From an uncultured Lachnospiraceae bacterium (GTDB taxonomy: Bacteria > Bacillota > Clostridia > Lachnospirales > Lachnospiraceae), in assembly GCA_905235745.1 (NCBI GenBank), contig CAJOMN010000001.1, positions 1-64,000 on the forward strand: a stretch of DNA of 64,000 nt, written 5' to 3'. Made by a program: the position numbers and the translations under genes. The stretch's first letter is position 1, and each line of letters begins with the position of its first letter. Below, piece after piece: positions 1 to 9,556 of the stretch. The notes beneath the pieces were generated by a model. That model did no database searches, was not told the DNA's origin, and was given only the letters and a program-made list of their open reading frames with translations.

Positions 1-189
1 GAGCGCGAGTTGGGAATCCTTGTCAGCAATCTGTGAATCCTTGTCGGCAATAGTTGAGTTCATGTCGGCAACTATATTCTTCAACTCTTTGATTTCATCG
101 GCGAATAGCTCATTAACGGCTCTACACATGGTTGGATCCTCCATTTGTTCTTTCATAAAGTCATTGTTGGCATCGGTAAATATATCCAT
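1..189 (-). CDS. Partial coiled-coil protein, cut by the window edge
   Basis: The reading frame opens at an ATG at 187-189 and runs off the left edge, giving 63 residues starting MDIFTDANNDFMKEQMED. From about residue 44 it becomes a repeat of the seven-residue unit ADKDSQ(I/L), encoded by near-identical 21-base tandem units, which predicts a charged coiled coil. The segment TMCRAVNELFADE resembles my memory of the C-terminal tail of Rpn/PD-(D/E)XK nuclease-transposase-like proteins of Lachnospiraceae, so this could be a free-standing tail or the remnant of a decayed copy. No good Shine-Dalgarno sequence is visible. It lies just beyond the gltD terminator. Function is not assigned. Confidence 0.45.
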   Translation of the reverse strand, partial: MDIFTDANNDFMKEQMEDPTMCRAVNELFADEIKELKNIVADMNSTIADKDSQIADKDSQLAL

Positions 190-210
190 TTCGTCTTAGT
201 TGCTACATCA

Positions 211-252
211 ATAATAACAAAATGAGATGGTTAATTCCACACTAACCATCTC
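211..252 (-). terminator. Rho-independent terminator of the glt genes
   Basis: A perfect 10-bp stem (GAGATGGTTA at 224-233 with TAACCATCTC at 243-252) has a nine-base loop. On the minus strand it is followed by a T-rich tract (ATTTTGTTATTAT). It lies 25 bases past the gltD stop and ends the nitrogen gene block. Confidence 0.8.
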
Positions 253-276
253 AAGACAATCAGTAATGCTCATCCG

Positions 277-1803
277 CTAATCCCTCAGATTCGTATATCC
301 CATGAGCGATTCGTCGACCGCGGCGGCTGCCGCCCTTCCTTCCGCAATGGCACGGACGACAAGCGACTGGCCTATATGCATATCCCCTGCGGTGAATACT
401 CTTTCCCGGCTGGAGCCATATCCCGGTGTCCCTGTATCTCCTACAGGCGCCGCAACATTTCCTCTGTCTGTAACATCCACTTTAAATGCATCGGTGACAT
501 ATTTTTCAGCTCCGAGAAAGCCTGCCGCGATAAGCACGAGATCGGCCGGAAGCACTTCTTCGCTTCCTTCGACATGGTCGAACGATACCTTTCCGTCATC
601 GCTTATCCTGCGCTCAAGCTTAACCGTTCTGACTCCCGTAAGATGTCCGTTCTTATCCCTTATGAATTCCGACACGGTTGTCGAATATATCCTCGGATCA
701 TGCCCGAAGCAGTATATCGCTTCTTCCTGACCGTAATCGGTCTTCAGTATCTTCGGCCATTCCGGCCACGGATTGGAGGCAGCCCTTTCGACGGGTGCCG
801 GCGGCATCATCTCGATCTGAACTACAGAGGCAGCCCCGAGCCTTATGCTTGTTCCGACACAGTCATTCCCTGTATCTCCTCCGCCGATGACTATCACATT
901 CCTGCCGTCAAGGCTCCCGAATGAATAATCATTTGCGGATATTACAGCGGCATAGTCGTAATCGCTGTCCATTATACGTTTGCTCACTTCCCGAAGATAC
1001 GGCACCGCAAACATTATTCCGTCACCGTCTCTTCCGGGGGCAGAGATATCGCGCGGTTGTGACGCACCGCAGCACAGAATGACCCTGTCGTATTCCGCGA
1101 GCATATCTTCGGCCGAAACATCAACGCCGACATTAATGCCGCATTTAAATACTATCCCGCTGTTTTGCATGACCTCTATCCTGCGGTCGATTATCCTCTT
1201 ATCAAGCTTCATATTCGGAATACCGTAGCGCAGCAGCCCGCCCGGTCTGTCAAACCTCTCATATACGGTCACTTCGTGACCGCGCATATTGAGAAGCTGG
1301 GCGCATGCCAGTCCCGAAGGACCGCTTCCGATAACGGCGACCTTCTTGCCGCTTCTGGCCGCGGGCGGCTTATCATCCACAAGCCCGTGTTCAAATGCGT
1401 ATTCGATTATGTCCCGTTCATTGTCCCTGGTGGTAACGCTTTCCTTTACATAGCCGCACGTACATGCCGCCTCGCAAAGAGCCGGGCACACTCTTCCCGT
1501 AAATTCCGGGAAGCTGTGGGTCTTCGCCAGTCTCAGATATGCCTGTTCGTAATTACCGCGGTATACCAGTTCGTTCGTCTCGGGTACAAGGTTGTGAAGC
1601 GGACAGCCCGACATCATTCCGGAGATCATAACACCTGCCTGGCAGAACGGAACTCCGCATTCCATACATCTTGCCGCCTGCTGCTGCCTCTCTTTTCGCG
1701 GCAGCGGCACATGAAATTCATCAAAGTTTCTGATCCTCTCTTCCGGAGGTATGCATGTATTATCACATCTGTCATACTCCAGAAAACCACCTGTCTTTCC
1801 CAT
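277..1803 (-). CDS. gltD: Glutamate synthase (NADPH) small subunit
   Basis: The 508-residue beta subunit of GOGAT oxidises NADPH and passes electrons through FAD and Fe-S centres to the large subunit, which uses them to form glutamate from 2-oxoglutarate and glutamine. The N-terminal cysteine clusters are visible (C46, C49, C54, C67, then C106, C110, C114 in GRVCPALC). A FAD-binding Rossmann motif VAVIGSGPSG follows at about 155-164, and an NADPH-binding motif VIGGGDTG at about 305. An AAGGAG ribosome site precedes the ATG. It sits 12 bases after gltB, so the two subunits are almost certainly cotranscribed and made together. A hairpin terminator follows. Length and motifs are normal for the family. 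Confidence 0.95.
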   Translation of the reverse strand: MGKTGGFLEYDRCDNTCIPPEERIRNFDEFHVPLPRKERQQQAARCMECGVPFCQAGVMISGMMSGCPLHNLVPETNELVYRGNYEQAYLRLAKTHSFPEFTGRVCPALCEAACTCGYVKESVTTRDNERDIIEYAFEHGLVDDKPPAARSGKKVAVIGSGPSGLACAQLLNMRGHEVTVYERFDRPGGLLRYGIPNMKLDKRIIDRRIEVMQNSGIVFKCGINVGVDVSAEDMLAEYDRVILCCGASQPRDISAPGRDGDGIMFAVPYLREVSKRIMDSDYDYAAVISANDYSFGSLDGRNVIVIGGGDTGNDCVGTSIRLGAASVVQIEMMPPAPVERAASNPWPEWPKILKTDYGQEEAIYCFGHDPRIYSTTVSEFIRDKNGHLTGVRTVKLERRISDDGKVSFDHVEGSEEVLPADLVLIAAGFLGAEKYVTDAFKVDVTDRGNVAAPVGDTGTPGYGSSRERVFTAGDMHIGQSLVVRAIAEGRAAAAAVDESLMGYTNLRD

Positions 1804-1815
1804 CCTGTCGTCTCC

Positions 1816-4800
1816 TTATCTCTCACCCTTATTCTCGATTATCCTCTTGTATTCTTCGGGGATTATCTTTTTGAACTTCCCTGCATAATCATCAAATTCA
1901 TCGAGGATCTTCTTCGCCCGAAGCGACCCCGTGTAGTTGAAGTGATTGGCAAGAAGCGTCCTGATAACGCTTTTGTCTGCTTCACTTTCGATGTTCTCCA
2001 TTAGTACAAGCTCTTTATTGAGATTCTTATACAACGTATTATGTTCGTCGAGTACATACGCGATACCACCGCTCATACCTGCCGCAAAGTTCTTGCCGAC
2101 ACTGCCGAGTATGAGGGCAGCGCCTCCCGTCATGTATTCGCATCCGTGCTCGCCCACGCCCTCTACCACGCTTGTTGCACCGGAATTGCGCACGCAGAAT
2201 CTCTCCCCCGCAAGTCCGGCTATATATGCCTCTCCGCCTGTCGCGCCGTATAGGGCAACGTTGCCGACTATGATATTGTTCTCGGCATCATATGCTGCAT
2301 TTGCCGGAGCCTTCAGGATGAGCTTCCCGCCCGACAGACCTTTTCCGAAATAGTCGTTCGCTTCACCGGTCAGCACTATCGTCTCACCCTTGGGGATAAA
2401 TGCGCCGAAGCTCTGTCCGCCGGAACCCTTGCACGAAATATTGAACGTATCGTCGTGCATTCCCTTATGATGGCATTTCGTTATGTATGCCCCTATCATA
2501 GTTCCGAATGTTCTGTCCGTATTGAGCACATTGCATTCTATAGAGATCTTATCCTCATTCTCGATAGCTTTTCGCACGCCGCGCTTTTTATGAAGGATCT
2601 CATAATCCTTTCTCTTCGCGAGTTCAAAATCATATGCCTTCTTGTCGTCGTATCCGCATCCGATAGGCAGGCTCTGTCCCAGTATCCTGTCCATATCAAG
2701 CTCAGATGCGGCTCCTGACAGGGAGCTCTTGACACGCAGCAGGTCATATCTTCCGACCAGTTCATCCACACTCCTGACTCCGAGCTTTGCCATATACTCA
2801 CGCAGTTCCTCCGCTATGAACATCATAAAGTGTTCAACGTACTCGGGCTTTCCCGTGAAGTTCCTGCGAAGCTCGGGATTTTGTGTCGCAATACCCATAG
2901 GGCATGTGTCAAGATTGCATACACGCATCATTGCGCATCCGAGCGTTACAAGCGGCGCCGTCGCGAATCCGAATTCCTCCGCTCCGAGTATTGCCGCTAT
3001 GGCAACGTCTCTTCCGCTCATCAGCTTTCCGTCGCATTCCACGACGACCATGTCGCGGAGGCCGTTCTTGATGAGCGTCTGATGTGTTTCGGCAACTCCG
3101 AGCTCCCACGGAAGTCCGGCATTATGTATCGAGCTTATCGGAGCGGCACCCGTTCCGCCGTCATAGCCCGATATCAGTACTACCTGCGCACCGGCCTTGG
3201 CTACCCCGGCAGCAATAGTCCCGACACCCGCCTCGGATACGAGCTTGACGGATATACGTGCCTTGTCGTTCGCACATTTCAGATCGTATATGAGCTGGGC
3301 CAGATCCTCTATCGAATATATGTCATGATGCGGCGGCGGCGATATGAGGCTGACGCCGGTTGTCGAATGTCTCGTCTTGGCGATCCACGGATACACCTTC
3401 CTGCCCGGCAGATGTCCTCCTTCACCGGGCTTGGCTCCCTGTGCCATCTTGATCTGTATCTCACGCGCGCTCCCCAGGTACCTCGAGGTTACACCGAACC
3501 TTCCCGATGCGACCTGCTTGATCGCCGAGCTCCTGTCATTGTCGCTTCCGGCGCTTTCAAGTCTCTCATCACTTTCTCCGCCCTCACCGCTGTTTGATTT
3601 GCCTCCGAGACGGTTCATTGCTACAGCAAGCGCCTCATGGGCTTCCTCGGATATGGAACCGTATGACATTGCGCCGGTCTTAAAACGCCTTACTATCCTG
3701 TCGGCGCTCTCAACCTCGGATATGTCGAGAGGCTCATCCGCATAGTTAAGATCAAGTACGCTCCTGATATATCCGCTGCTCTCATTGTCGATCATGGCAG
3801 TGTACTGTTTGAACTTGTCATAATCGTTCTCCCGTGTCGCTGCCTGAAGCATATGTATCGTCCGGGGATTGTACCTGTGAAGTTCTCCTCCGGATCTCAT
3901 CTTGTGCGCGCCTGTCGAGTCAAGCGATAGATCGACAGGTAGTCCCAGAGGATCAAAAGCCTTCGAATGCTGTCTGTCGGTTGCCCTTGCAATATCGGCA
4001 AGATCGATGCCGCCTATTCGTGAAACCGTTTTGGTAAAGTATTTGTCGATCACCGACTGCGAGATCCCGACTGCCTCGAATATCCGGCTACCCTGATAGG
4101 ACTGGATCGTAGAGATCCCCATCTTGGACGCGATCTTGACGATCCCGTCAAGCACTGCCCTGTCGTAATCCTCTGCAGCGGCATAATAATCTTTATTAAG
4201 TATCCCGGATTCCGTCAGCTCCCTTATCGTTGCATGCGCGACATAAGGATTGACCGCGCACGCACCAAATCCGAGCAGCGTTGCAAAATGGTGCACGTCT
4301 CTCGGCTCTCCGGTCTCGAGTATCAGTGACATCGCCATGCATTTTTTCGTATTGACGAGATAATTATGCACAGCGGAAACACACAGGAGAGACGGCATGG
4401 CGACATGATTTTCGTCAACTCCCCTGTCTGACAGGATCAGTATATTGGCGCCGTTCCTGTATGCCCTGTCAACCTCGACGAACAGGTTGTCAATGGCACG
4501 CTCAAGCGGTGTCCCTTTGTAATACAGCATTGAGACCTTTCCGACATTAAAGCCCGGTCTGTGAAGATGGGATATCTTCATCAGATCGAGATCGGACAAT
4601 ATCGGATTATTGATCCTAAGAACATTACAGTTGCCGGGCACCTCCGACAGAAGATTGCCGCTTTTCCCCGCGTATACGCACGTTGCGGTAACGATGCGCT
4701 CTCTTGCCGCATCGATCGGAGGATTCGTTACCTGTGCAAATAACTGTTTGAAATAATCGAACAGCGGCCTGTACTGCGAAGAGAGTACGGCAAGCGGCGT

Positions 4801-6270
4801 ATCGACTCCCATCGATCCTATCTGCTCGCTTCCCGTAAGCGCCATCGAATATATCCTCTCGCGGCACTCTTCATATGTATATCCGAATGATTTCTGGAGC
4901 CTTGCAAGCTCCCGCCCCGATACCTCCGGCACCGGCTCATTGGGGACTTTCAGCTCCGAGAGCCTCACAAGGTTGGAATCAAGCCATTCACCGTACGGTG
5001 AGCGCTTCGCGTACTTTTCCTTGATCTCACTGTCCGTATACACCTTCTGCGTTCTTGTATCGGCAAGTATCATCTTGCCCGGATACAGGCATCCCTTTTC
5101 GGTTATATGCGCCTCATCAAGCGGCATTACGCCTGCCTCTGATGACAGGATCAGCCTTCCGTCGTCACATATGCAGTAACGCGACGGGCGCAGCCCGTTC
5201 CTGTCAAGTATCGCGGCCATGATGTCGCCGTCCGAGAACATGATGGATGCAGGTCCGTCCCACGGTTCCATCATCGTTGCGTAATACTGGTAGAAGTCCC
5301 TCTCCTCCGTCGTAAGTGTATCATTATGTTCCCACGGCTCCGGGATCAGTATCGAGGCGGCAAGCGCAGGATCCATACCTCCCATGATCAGGAACTCCAT
5401 CACATTGTCAAGCATTGCCGAGTCGGAACCTTCCGCGGATATAACCGGCATGACCTTGGCAAGTTCGTCTTCCGAAAAGCTTCCGGTCTCTATCGTTTCC
5501 TCCCTTGCCATCATCTTGTCGACATTGCCGCGGATCGTATTGATCTCGCCGTTATGTACTATCAGCCTGTTGGGGTGTGCGCGCAGCCAGCTCGGATTGG
5601 TATTGGTGGAAAATCGTGAGTGGACCATCGCGATCGCGGATGTATAACGTTCATCCTGCAGATCCGGAAAGAATGTCCGCAGCTGTCCCACAAGAAACAT
5701 TCCCTTGTACACTATCGTTCTGCATGAAAGCGTTGCAACGTATGTATCTTCATTGGAATGCTCGAATACGCGGCGTATTACATACAGCTTCCTGTCGAAC
5801 TCAAGATCCGTCTTCATATGGATGGGGCGCCTGACAAACCCCTGATATATCGAAGGCATCGTATCCTTTGCCCTCTGACCCAGTACACTCTCGCAGACAG
5901 GCACGCTTCTCCAGCCGAGGAACTCCATCCCCTCCTTGGCGGTGATGATCTCAAACATCTTCATTGCCTGTTTTCTCGCAAGCTCATTTTCAGGAAAGAA
6001 GAACATACCTGCCCCGTATGAACGTTCTTTCCCAAGATCTATCCCGAGATCCCGGCACTTGGCGGCGAAGAATTCATGCGGTATCTGTGTCAGTATCCCG
6101 ACACCGTCACCGGTCTCGCCTTCGGCATCCTTGCCCGCCCTGTGCTCTAAGTTCTCAACTATGGAAAGTGCATCGCTTACCGTTTCATGGCTCTTATTAC
6201 CGTTAATGTTGATTATCGCGCCGACACCGCAGTTGTCGTGTTCAAATCCCTCTTCATACAATGTTCCCAT
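1816..6270 (-). CDS. gltB: Glutamate synthase large subunit
   Basis: The 1484-residue alpha subunit of GOGAT releases ammonia from glutamine in an N-terminal glutaminase domain and channels it to an FMN site for reductive amination of 2-oxoglutarate. The glutaminase nucleophile is Cys14 in DNCGVGA, so a 13-residue propeptide is presumably removed, as in the family. The central and FMN domains contain the 3Fe-4S cysteine cluster CAMMRVCNLDTCPMG near residue 1110-1123. The C-terminal beta-helix (GXGXG repeats) domain is complete. The start is supported by GAGGTGAG upstream. It lies between pyrG and gltD with short gaps, consistent with one transcript. Nothing is missing compared with standard bacterial GltB. 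Confidence 0.96.
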   Translation of the reverse strand: MGTLYEEGFEHDNCGVGAIININGNKSHETVSDALSIVENLEHRAGKDAEGETGDGVGILTQIPHEFFAAKCRDLGIDLGKERSYGAGMFFFPENELARKQAMKMFEIITAKEGMEFLGWRSVPVCESVLGQRAKDTMPSIYQGFVRRPIHMKTDLEFDRKLYVIRRVFEHSNEDTYVATLSCRTIVYKGMFLVGQLRTFFPDLQDERYTSAIAMVHSRFSTNTNPSWLRAHPNRLIVHNGEINTIRGNVDKMMAREETIETGSFSEDELAKVMPVISAEGSDSAMLDNVMEFLIMGGMDPALAASILIPEPWEHNDTLTTEERDFYQYYATMMEPWDGPASIMFSDGDIMAAILDRNGLRPSRYCICDDGRLILSSEAGVMPLDEAHITEKGCLYPGKMILADTRTQKVYTDSEIKEKYAKRSPYGEWLDSNLVRLSELKVPNEPVPEVSGRELARLQKSFGYTYEECRERIYSMALTGSEQIGSMGVDTPLAVLSSQYRPLFDYFKQLFAQVTNPPIDAARERIVTATCVYAGKSGNLLSEVPGNCNVLRINNPILSDLDLMKISHLHRPGFNVGKVSMLYYKGTPLERAIDNLFVEVDRAYRNGANILILSDRGVDENHVAMPSLLCVSAVHNYLVNTKKCMAMSLILETGEPRDVHHFATLLGFGACAVNPYVAHATIRELTESGILNKDYYAAAEDYDRAVLDGIVKIASKMGISTIQSYQGSRIFEAVGISQSVIDKYFTKTVSRIGGIDLADIARATDRQHSKAFDPLGLPVDLSLDSTGAHKMRSGGELHRYNPRTIHMLQAATRENDYDKFKQYTAMIDNESSGYIRSVLDLNYADEPLDISEVESADRIVRRFKTGAMSYGSISEEAHEALAVAMNRLGGKSNSGEGGESDERLESAGSDNDRSSAIKQVASGRFGVTSRYLGSAREIQIKMAQGAKPGEGGHLPGRKVYPWIAKTRHSTTGVSLISPPPHHDIYSIEDLAQLIYDLKCANDKARISVKLVSEAGVGTIAAGVAKAGAQVVLISGYDGGTGAAPISSIHNAGLPWELGVAETHQTLIKNGLRDMVVVECDGKLMSGRDVAIAAILGAEEFGFATAPLVTLGCAMMRVCNLDTCPMGIATQNPELRRNFTGKPEYVEHFMMFIAEELREYMAKLGVRSVDELVGRYDLLRVKSSLSGAASELDMDRILGQSLPIGCGYDDKKAYDFELAKRKDYEILHKKRGVRKAIENEDKISIECNVLNTDRTFGTMIGAYITKCHHKGMHDDTFNISCKGSGGQSFGAFIPKGETIVLTGEANDYFGKGLSGGKLILKAPANAAYDAENNIIVGNVALYGATGGEAYIAGLAGERFCVRNSGATSVVEGVGEHGCEYMTGGAALILGSVGKNFAAGMSGGIAYVLDEHNTLYKNLNKELVLMENIESEADKSVIRTLLANHFNYTGSLRAKKILDEFDDYAGKFKKIIPEEYKRIIENKGER

Positions 6271-6286
6271 TCTCTCACCTCATTTT

Positions 6287-7897
6287 CTATCCCATATCCG
6301 CCGCACGCTTTACGGCAGCTTCTATCAGTCCCCGAAACAGCGGATGCGGCATGTCCGGGCGTGAACGAAACTCCGGATGTGCCTGCGTTGCAACAAAAAA
6401 AGGATGATCGGCAAGTTCAATCATCTCGACTATTCTTCCGTCCGGAGACAATCCGGATATTCTCATTCCGTTTTGCTCAAGGGTATCCCTGTAATCGTTG
6501 TTTACTTCATAACGGTGACGGTGTCTCTCGCTTATCATCGCGGTTCCGTACAGACTGTATGAGCATGTCCCTTCAACAAGCCTGCACGGATACGCCCCGA
6601 GCCGGAGTGTTCCGCCTATGTCATCTATATCCTGCTTCTCCGGCAGTATGTGTATGACCGGATTGACGGTATCGGGGTCAAATTCCGCAGAATCGGCATC
6701 TTCTATACCGCACACATTCCTTGCATATTCTACTATGGCAAGCTGCATTCCGAGGCATATACCGAGATACGGGATATTGTTCTCGCGGGCATACTGAGCC
6801 GCGAGTATCTTACCATCCGTGCCTCTTGTCCCGAATCCTCCCGGAACGATCATCGCATGGATGCCGTACAGATATTTCCCGATGTTATCCGCGCTTAGAT
6901 CCTCGGCATCCACCCACCGGATAGTAACTTCTGTCCTGTTTGCTATCCCTCCGTGCCGGAGCGCCTCTGCCACGCTCAGATACGCATCGTGAAGAGCGAC
7001 ATACTTGCCTACGATCGCAACCGTTACATTATTAACCGGATGCTTCTGATCATCCACAAGCTTTCTCCAGGCCATAAGATCCGGCTTCGGGCAGGGAAGC
7101 TCAAGCCGTTTGCACACAACCGACGCAAGGTTTTCTTCTTCAAGCATGAGCGGCACTTCATACAGTGATGCCGCATCGAGGTTCTGGAGAACATTCTCTT
7201 TGGAGACATTACAAAAAAGAGCTATCTTCTCCTTCAGTTTCTCGTCAAGCGGATAGTCCGACCTGCATACTATCACGTCGGGCCACAGCCCCATGCTCTG
7301 CATTGACCTTACGCTCATCTGTGTGGGCTTAGTCTTGAGTTCGCCCGAAGCCTTCAAATATGGGATGAGAGTAACATGTATGATAACGGAATTTTCTCTT
7401 CCGATATCAACCCTAAACTGCCTGATGGCTTCCAGAAACGGCTGGCTTTCGATATCTCCTACCGTTCCTCCGATCTCGATGATGGATATTGTTTCCTCAT
7501 CGGGTGATTTTGCCTTATAAAATCTGTCTTTTATCTCGTTCGTGATATGCGGGATAACCTGAACGGTTCCTCCGCCGTAATCACCGTGGCGTTCTTTGTT
7601 GAGAACGCTCTGATATATCTTACCGGTCGTAACGTTGCTGTTATGATCCAGTGATTCGTTAATGAATCTTTCGTAATGACCGAGATCAAGATCAGTTTCC
7701 GTTCCGTCATCGGTAACAAACACTTCTCCGTGCTGTATCGGATTCATTGTTCCCGGATCAACGTTGATGTACGGATCAAACTTCTGCATCGTAACGTGAA
7801 ATCCGCGTGCTTTTAACAGTCTGCCAAGCGATGCGGCAGTGATCCCTTTTCCGAGTCCCGATACAACTCCGCCCGTAACAAATACATACTTAACCAT
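6287..7897 (-). CDS. pyrG: CTP synthase
   Basis: This 536-residue enzyme aminates UTP to CTP using ATP and ammonia from glutamine. The N-terminal synthetase domain opens with the P-loop region [12 protein letters not shown] (residues 7-18). The C-terminal class I glutamine amidotransferase domain has nucleophile Cys381 in GICLGMQ and the His507/Glu509 pair in QAHPEF. An AAAGGGG ribosome site precedes the ATG. Only 16 bases separate it from gltB and 18 from asnB, so pyrG is embedded among ammonia and glutamine genes rather than next to pyrimidine genes or rpoE, its more familiar neighbours. Coexpression with nitrogen assimilation is inferred from this spacing. Confidence 0.96.
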   Translation of the reverse strand: MVKYVFVTGGVVSGLGKGITAASLGRLLKARGFHVTMQKFDPYINVDPGTMNPIQHGEVFVTDDGTETDLDLGHYERFINESLDHNSNVTTGKIYQSVLNKERHGDYGGGTVQVIPHITNEIKDRFYKAKSPDEETISIIEIGGTVGDIESQPFLEAIRQFRVDIGRENSVIIHVTLIPYLKASGELKTKPTQMSVRSMQSMGLWPDVIVCRSDYPLDEKLKEKIALFCNVSKENVLQNLDAASLYEVPLMLEEENLASVVCKRLELPCPKPDLMAWRKLVDDQKHPVNNVTVAIVGKYVALHDAYLSVAEALRHGGIANRTEVTIRWVDAEDLSADNIGKYLYGIHAMIVPGGFGTRGTDGKILAAQYARENNIPYLGICLGMQLAIVEYARNVCGIEDADSAEFDPDTVNPVIHILPEKQDIDDIGGTLRLGAYPCRLVEGTCSYSLYGTAMISERHRHRYEVNNDYRDTLEQNGMRISGLSPDGRIVEMIELADHPFFVATQAHPEFRSRPDMPHPLFRGLIEAAVKRAADMG

Positions 7898-7915
7898 ACG
7901 CGCCCCTTTCGTTTC

Positions 7916-9499
7916 CTACTTGCCGCTGTCGCCGTAATTGGACAGTACCCTTGCCGAGGGATCCGACACATCGCATCCTTCCCACTCCCTGTTCGGCATC
8001 CAGAAATCCTTAATCATTTCGGACTGACCCGGATAATATTGCTCGAACAGTTCACGGTACAGAAGCGACTCTTTGGTAAAAGGTTTCGCGTGTTCATACC
8101 GGCCCGCAAGCTCTTCGAACTGTTCGTCGGTATACTGCTTTTCGGCATATTCCTTCAGATGATCGACAAGCGAATGACCGACCGCATCCGAAAAAGCGGC
8201 TTTCTCACGCATCAGTATGTCTTCGGGCAGATAATCTCCCTCGAAAGCATGACGGAGAAGATATTTCCCTTTGTTGTATCTGTTCAGTTTCATTTCGGGA
8301 TCTATGCTCATGACGTACCTTACAAAATCAAGATCCCCGAACGGTACTCTCGCTTCAAGAGAGTTCACCGAAATACACCTGTCCGCGCGAAGGACATCAT
8401 ACATATACAGCTCGCTGACACGCTTTACGGCCTCTTTCTGAAACGCCTGCGCATCGGGGGCAAAATCAGTGTACTTATATCCGAACAGCTCATCGGATAT
8501 CTCTCCGGTAAGTATGACCCTCACATCGGTCTGCTCATGTATCGCCTTGCAGCACAGATACATTCCTATGGAAGCCCTGATAGTCGTAATATCATATGTT
8601 CCGAGCAGATGAACGACTTCAGGGAGAGCATTTATCACATCATCTTTGGTAATGATCACTTCCGTGTGATCCGAATGTATGTAATCTGCGACCTGCTTTG
8701 CGTATTTAAGGTCAATGGCATCGGTGCTCATGCCAATGGCAAATGTTTTAATTGGTTTACATAATATTCTTGCGGAAATGGCACACACAAGAGAGGAATC
8801 CAGTCCGCCCGACAGCAGGAATCCGACAGGTGCGTCCGCGTCCAGCCTCTTCCTGATGCCCTCAACGAGCCTGTCATGTATCCCCGTGCATACGGTTTCG
8901 ATATCATCCTTTACTACCTGCTTTACTTCGGTAATATCGCAGTATCTTATGAACTGACCGTCTTCATAATAATGTCCGGGAGGAAACGGTGTTATTGTGT
9001 CCACCAGTCCGGTGAGGTTCTTCGCCTCACTCGCAAATACGATGTCTCCCTTATCTGTATACCCGTAGAACAACGGCCTGATACCGATGGGGTCTCTTGC
9101 GGCTATCAGTTTCTTCTTCTGTTTGTCGTATATGATACAGACATACTCGGCATCAAGCTTTTCGAACATTTGACATCCGTACAGCTCATACAGCGGAAGG
9201 ATTATCTCGCAATCGCTGTCGCTCCTGAACGTATAGCCGTATTGATCGATCAGCTCCTGCCGTACTTTACGGAATCCGTATAATTCCCCGTTACATACGA
9301 CATAGTTCCCGTTCAGCTCAAAGGGCTGCATTCCCTCCTCGCTAAGACCCATTATCGACAGTCTCTGAAAAGCGAGTGTTGCTCCTTCAAGCTCTGTGAT
9401 CCTTTCCATATCGGGACCCCTTGAAACCGTCCTTGCAAGGAACGGTTTCAGGTCGTCCCCACGAAGGCTGTCGCCTTCACATCCCATAACTACGCACAT
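7916..9499 (-). CDS. asnB: Asparagine synthetase (glutamine-hydrolysing)
   Basis: The 527-residue protein makes asparagine from aspartate, ATP and glutamine. The class II glutaminase nucleophile Cys2 is present (MCVVMGCEG), and the synthetase domain has the pyrophosphate loop SGGLDSS at residues 230-236. Arg-rich and NGE elements of the glutaminase site (around residues 68-73, VVCNGELYG) are also visible. A GAGGAAGAG ribosome site sits before the ATG. It follows amt-glnB by 57 bases and precedes pyrG by 18. Family length is 500-550, so the protein is full size. Its place in the cluster fits a role in storing or using assimilated ammonia. Confidence 0.94.
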   Translation of the reverse strand: MCVVMGCEGDSLRGDDLKPFLARTVSRGPDMERITELEGATLAFQRLSIMGLSEEGMQPFELNGNYVVCNGELYGFRKVRQELIDQYGYTFRSDSDCEIILPLYELYGCQMFEKLDAEYVCIIYDKQKKKLIAARDPIGIRPLFYGYTDKGDIVFASEAKNLTGLVDTITPFPPGHYYEDGQFIRYCDITEVKQVVKDDIETVCTGIHDRLVEGIRKRLDADAPVGFLLSGGLDSSLVCAISARILCKPIKTFAIGMSTDAIDLKYAKQVADYIHSDHTEVIITKDDVINALPEVVHLLGTYDITTIRASIGMYLCCKAIHEQTDVRVILTGEISDELFGYKYTDFAPDAQAFQKEAVKRVSELYMYDVLRADRCISVNSLEARVPFGDLDFVRYVMSIDPEMKLNRYNKGKYLLRHAFEGDYLPEDILMREKAAFSDAVGHSLVDHLKEYAEKQYTDEQFEELAGRYEHAKPFTKESLLYRELFEQYYPGQSEMIKDFWMPNREWEGCDVSDPSARVLSNYGDSGK

Positions 9500-9556
9500 G
9501 TTACTCTTCCTCTCATATCCATTTTTCTCTTTATTCTGCCGTAGCAGTCATGTTCA

